The position numbers and the translations under genes are program-made. A stretch of DNA of 10,030 bases from DATAFT01 sp035544635 (lineage in GTDB: Bacteria > Acidobacteriota > Thermoanaerobaculia > Multivoradales > Multivoraceae). Positions 8,004 to 10,030 of this stretch are shown one piece after another. The notes beneath the pieces were generated by a model, which saw only the letters and a list, made by a program, of their open reading frames with translations, did no database searches and was not told the origin of the DNA. Each line of letters begins with the position of its first letter. Position 1 is the first letter of the stretch. The stretch is from assembly GCA_035544635.1 (NCBI GenBank), contig DATKDQ010000094.1:1-10030 (forward strand), in the 5' to 3' direction.

Positions 8004-8056
8004 GCCGTCAACGCCCGGTCGGGCAGGCCGCCCGGCCGGCAGGGTGGGGGCGCGGT

Positions 8057-8076
8057 GACTGACCGCCCGATCAGTC
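8057..8076 (-). terminator. Hairpin overlapping the esterase stop codon
   Basis: GACTGA (8057-8062) and TCAGTC (8071-8076) form a perfect 6-bp stem with an 8-nt loop. The stem includes the TGA stop (8071-8073) of the minus-strand esterase gene. There is no U-tract, so it may be a weak terminator or 3'-end structure separating the esterase operon from the kinase. Confidence 0.28.
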
Positions 8077-9327
8077 CACGATCGCGCCGTAGACGATGGA
8101 TCGGAGCTGCCCGCGGAAGTCGAACGTGCCGGAGGGAGTGAGCTGGGTGAGGAACAGGACCACCAGGTCCTCCGCCGGATCGATCCAGAACACGGTCGAC
8201 GCCATGCCGCCCCATCCGAGCTCGCCGGGAGTGCTCGGGGAGTGTGCCCGGACCTGGTCGAGCAGGACCCAGAACCCGAGACCGAAGCCGGTCCCGTCGT
8301 AGGTGGTCTCACTGAACGCTCCGGTGGCGAGCGCGGCGAGCTCCTGGCCGGCGGGGAGGTGGTTCTGGGTCATGAGCGCGATCGTGCGCGGACCGAGGAT
8401 GCGGGCGCCGTCGAGGGTCCCGCCGGAGAGGAGCATCTGGGCGAAGCGCAGGTAGTCCGCTGCCGTCGAGACCAGCCCCCCGCCGCCCGAGAAGAAGGTG
8501 CGTGGCCGGCGGTAGGGACTCCCCTCCGTGTCGTCGAGCAGCTCGAGACTCTTGTCCGGCGTGCGCCGGTAGCTCGCCGCGAAGCGGTCGGCGGCGTCGT
8601 CGGGCACCGTGAACCCGGTGTCGGCCATGCCGAGCGGTGCGAAGATCCGCCGCTCGAGGAAGCGATCGAAGCGGTCACCGGAGAAGACCTCGACCAGGTA
8701 CCCGCAGACGTCGGTCGCGACCGAGTAGTTCCACCGCGTGCCCGGCGAGAACTCGAGCGGGAGCTCGGCCAGCGCCAGCACCATGTCGCGCAGCGTCCCC
8801 TCGGGACCGCCGACGCCCAGCTTGCGGTAGGCGGCGTCCAGGTTGGTGCGCTCGAGGAAGCCGTACGTCAGCCCCGAGGTATGGGTGAGCAGGTCGCGCA
8901 CCGTCATCGGGCGCGCGCAGGGCTCGGTGAGCCACGTCGGGTGGTTGCCGCCGCGGTAGACGCGGAGGTCGCGCCACTCCGGGATGAGCTTCGCCACCGG
9001 GTCGTCGAGCTGGAAGTGACCCTCCTCGTAGAGGCTCATCAGCGCGACCGAGGTGATCGGCTTCGACATCGAGTAGATGCGAAAGATCGTGTCCTCGGTC
9101 ATCGGCAGGTGGCGCGCGCGATCTCGCTCGCCGAGCTTGGACACCCAGGCGACGTGGCCGTCGCGTGCGACCAGGGTCAGACAACCGGCGAGCTTGCCGG
9201 GCTCGACATAGCGGCGGCGCAGGTGGTCGTCGAGGCGCGCCAGGCGCTCGGACGAGAGCCCCACCTCCTCGGGGCGCGCCATGGGCAGGCCGAGGGAGAC
9301 ATCGGGATCGCGTTGCGGCTCGATCAT
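8071..9327 (-). CDS. Serine hydrolase, family VIII (EstB-like) esterase / class C beta-lactamase fold
   Basis: 418 residues. A serine esterase or amidase of the class C beta-lactamase/penicillin-binding fold. The nucleophile motif SMSK is at 86-89 (Ser86, Lys89) inside FRIYSMSKPITSVALM. The second motif is YSV at 201-203 (Tyr201), and the third GWGG at 371-374. True class C beta-lactamases have YxN and KTG; YSx plus WGG is the EstB-like family VIII esterase pattern, so hydrolysis of short-chain esters is more likely than antibiotic resistance. HTSGLTYGF (149-157) and FFSGGGGLVSTAADYLRF (278-295) are also typical of the family. No signal peptide is visible, so it is probably cytoplasmic. The ATG at 9327 is 9 bp after the acyl-CoA dehydrogenase stop and is favoured by translational coupling; an internal Met16 (9282) is possible because family similarity starts nearby. 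Neither has a clear Shine-Dalgarno. Substrate is unknown; the neighbour suggests an acyl or ester catabolic step. Confidence 0.9.
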   Translation of the reverse strand: MIEPQRDPDVSLGLPMARPEEVGLSSERLARLDDHLRRRYVEPGKLAGCLTLVARDGHVAWVSKLGERDRARHLPMTEDTIFRIYSMSKPITSVALMSLYEEGHFQLDDPVAKLIPEWRDLRVYRGGNHPTWLTEPCARPMTVRDLLTHTSGLTYGFLERTNLDAAYRKLGVGGPEGTLRDMVLALAELPLEFSPGTRWNYSVATDVCGYLVEVFSGDRFDRFLERRIFAPLGMADTGFTVPDDAADRFAASYRRTPDKSLELLDDTEGSPYRRPRTFFSGGGGLVSTAADYLRFAQMLLSGGTLDGARILGPRTIALMTQNHLPAGQELAALATGAFSETTYDGTGFGLGFWVLLDQVRAHSPSTPGELGWGGMASTVFWIDPAEDLVVLFLTQLTPSGTFDFRGQLRSIVYGAIVD

Positions 9328-9329
9328 GG

Positions 9330-9345
9330 AAGGGTGTCAACCCTT
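9330..9345 (-). promoter_or_regulatory. Hairpin at the dehydrogenase-esterase junction
   Basis: On the minus strand, AAGGGT and ACCCTT form a perfect 6-bp stem with a 4-nt loop. The loop contains most of the dehydrogenase TGA stop (9337-9339), and the stem ends 2 nt before the esterase ATG. The left arm holds the only purine-rich Shine-Dalgarno-like bases nearby, so folding could hide them until a ribosome finishing the upstream gene opens the stem. This would couple translation of the two genes. The function is inferred from position only. Confidence 0.38.
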
Positions 9346-10030
9346 ACCCGTCGGGATCTCGCTCCACGGCTTGTCGCGGTCGAGGCGGATGTCGCCGGGG
9401 AGGCCGAGCACGCGCTCGGCGATGATGTTGCGCAGGATCTCGTCGGTGCCGGCGGCGATGCGGCTGCCGGGGGCCGACAGGTAACCCTGCTGGAAAAGGC
9501 CGTCGTCCTCGGCTATGCCCTCGCCCACCAGGACCCCGGCGAGCTCCTGGAGGTCGGCGCCGAACGAGGAGATCGCCTGCAGCTTGTTGGCCGAGATCAC
9601 TTTCTGAATCGACGCCTCGGGCCCCGGGCGCTTGCCCTGCGAGATCGCGGTGAGCAGGCGCGCTCTGGTGTACTTGAGGCCCTGCGCCTCGACGAACCAG
9701 TCGGCGAGCTGTTCGCGGATGGCGCCGTTGCGAAGCGCCGGTCCGCTCTCGAGCTCGGTGCGCCTCGCCACCGCGAAGACGTTCGAGAAGTCGGGCGGGC
9801 TCGGGCGCGACGCCAGCCGCTCGCTCATGAGCGTGGTCATCGACACCTGCCAGCCCTCACCCACCTCGCCCAGGCGCTGCGCATCGGCGATGCGCACGTT
9901 GGTGAGGAAGACCTCGTTGAATCCGGAGGAGCCCGAGATCTGCTTGATCGGGCGCGGCTCGATCCCCGGCGACTTCATGCTCACGAAGAAGAACGTGAGC
10001 CCCTTGTGCTTCGCCATGCTGGGGTCGTGG
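9337..10030 (-). CDS. Acyl-CoA dehydrogenase, C-terminal part (partial at right edge)
   Basis: 230 residues are visible; the frame stays open through the edge, so the N-terminal half, including most of the FAD site, is missing. It is an FAD enzyme that oxidises acyl-CoA thioesters to 2-enoyl-CoA in beta-oxidation or related pathways. The middle-domain end reads KHKGLTFFFVSMKSPGIEPRP, then FNEVFLTNVRIAD and GEGWQVSMTTLMSERLA. The C-terminal four-helix domain includes PGPEASIQKVISANKLQ and ends with AAGTDEILRNIIAERVLGLPG, the family's FAD/dimer-contact signature. Where medium-chain enzymes have the catalytic Glu (YEGT), this one has Ala (AAGT), as in many bacterial FadE-type members with IAGGTxEI; the base must lie elsewhere. 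It stops 9 bp before the esterase on the same strand and is very probably its operon partner. Chain-length preference cannot be judged. Confidence 0.93.
   Translation of the reverse strand, partial: HDPSMAKHKGLTFFFVSMKSPGIEPRPIKQISGSSGFNEVFLTNVRIADAQRLGEVGEGWQVSMTTLMSERLASRPSPPDFSNVFAVARRTELESGPALRNGAIREQLADWFVEAQGLKYTRARLLTAISQGKRPGPEASIQKVISANKLQAISSFGADLQELAGVLVGEGIAEDDGLFQQGYLSAPGSRIAAGTDEILRNIIAERVLGLPGDIRLDRDKPWSEIPTGKG

Noticed and set aside
7898..8215. N-terminal extension of the kinase frame to an ATG at 8215
   Set aside because: It would overlap 145 bp of the esterase gene, adds no domain and would place the candidate promoter inside the coding region.
8071..9327. Reading the serine hydrolase as a beta-lactamase resistance gene
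   Set aside because: It has YSV and GWGG instead of the class C YxN and KTG motifs and no visible signal peptide, which fits an EstB-like cytoplasmic esterase better.
9335..9340. Perfect TTGACA on the minus strand at the dehydrogenase-esterase junction
   Set aside because: No -10-like sequence lies 15-19 bp downstream; the bases belong to the hairpin and the stop codon.

Overview
The window is GC-rich throughout (roughly two-thirds G+C by eye) and densely coded. It carries eight protein-coding genes, two of them cut by the window edges, and no RNA gene, insertion sequence, phage gene or CRISPR array that I can see. A DUF5916 protein predicted to sit in the outer membrane, a lipoprotein-type export signal and a Cache-type histidine kinase point to a Gram-negative bacterium. 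GC content, heavy use of paralogous hydrolases and DUF5916 fit Acidobacteriota or Myxococcota-like lineages; that placement is inference only.

Layout, left to right. (1) The last 46 codons of an unrecognised plus-strand gene run into a convergent junction whose hairpin contains both stop codons. (2) On the minus strand are a lipoprotein alpha/beta hydrolase of the proline-iminopeptidase type (151-1188) and, upstream of it, an MBL-fold metallohydrolase (1305-2255). (3) A 194-bp divergent spacer with an imperfect repeat of 21-bp period separates the MBL gene from a plus-strand sodium/proton:dicarboxylate or acidic amino acid symporter (2450-3682). The symporter is followed 42 bp later by a DUF5916 protein with a CBM9-like N-terminal domain (3725-5962). 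(4) A strong hairpin lies in the next convergent spacer. It is followed on the minus strand by a Cache-HAMP-HisKA_3 sensor histidine kinase (6035-7897) with a promoter-like region upstream. (5) Also on the minus strand, a family VIII (EstB-like) serine esterase (8071-9327) lies 9 bp downstream of an acyl-CoA dehydrogenase that runs off the right edge (9337 to beyond 10030).

How the genes may work together. The acyl-CoA dehydrogenase and the esterase look like one operon, plausibly for acyl-CoA or ester catabolism. The tethered prolyl-peptidase-like hydrolase and the acidic amino acid symporter could together scavenge peptides, but they are on opposite strands and this is only a suggestion. 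The kinase has no response regulator in view. I found no defence system, mobile element or clearly new multigene system. The most distinctive signals are small: hairpins at or over stop codons, a spaced repeat in the divergent promoter region, and several genes without a Shine-Dalgarno sequence, some with a -10-like hexamer very close to the start codon.
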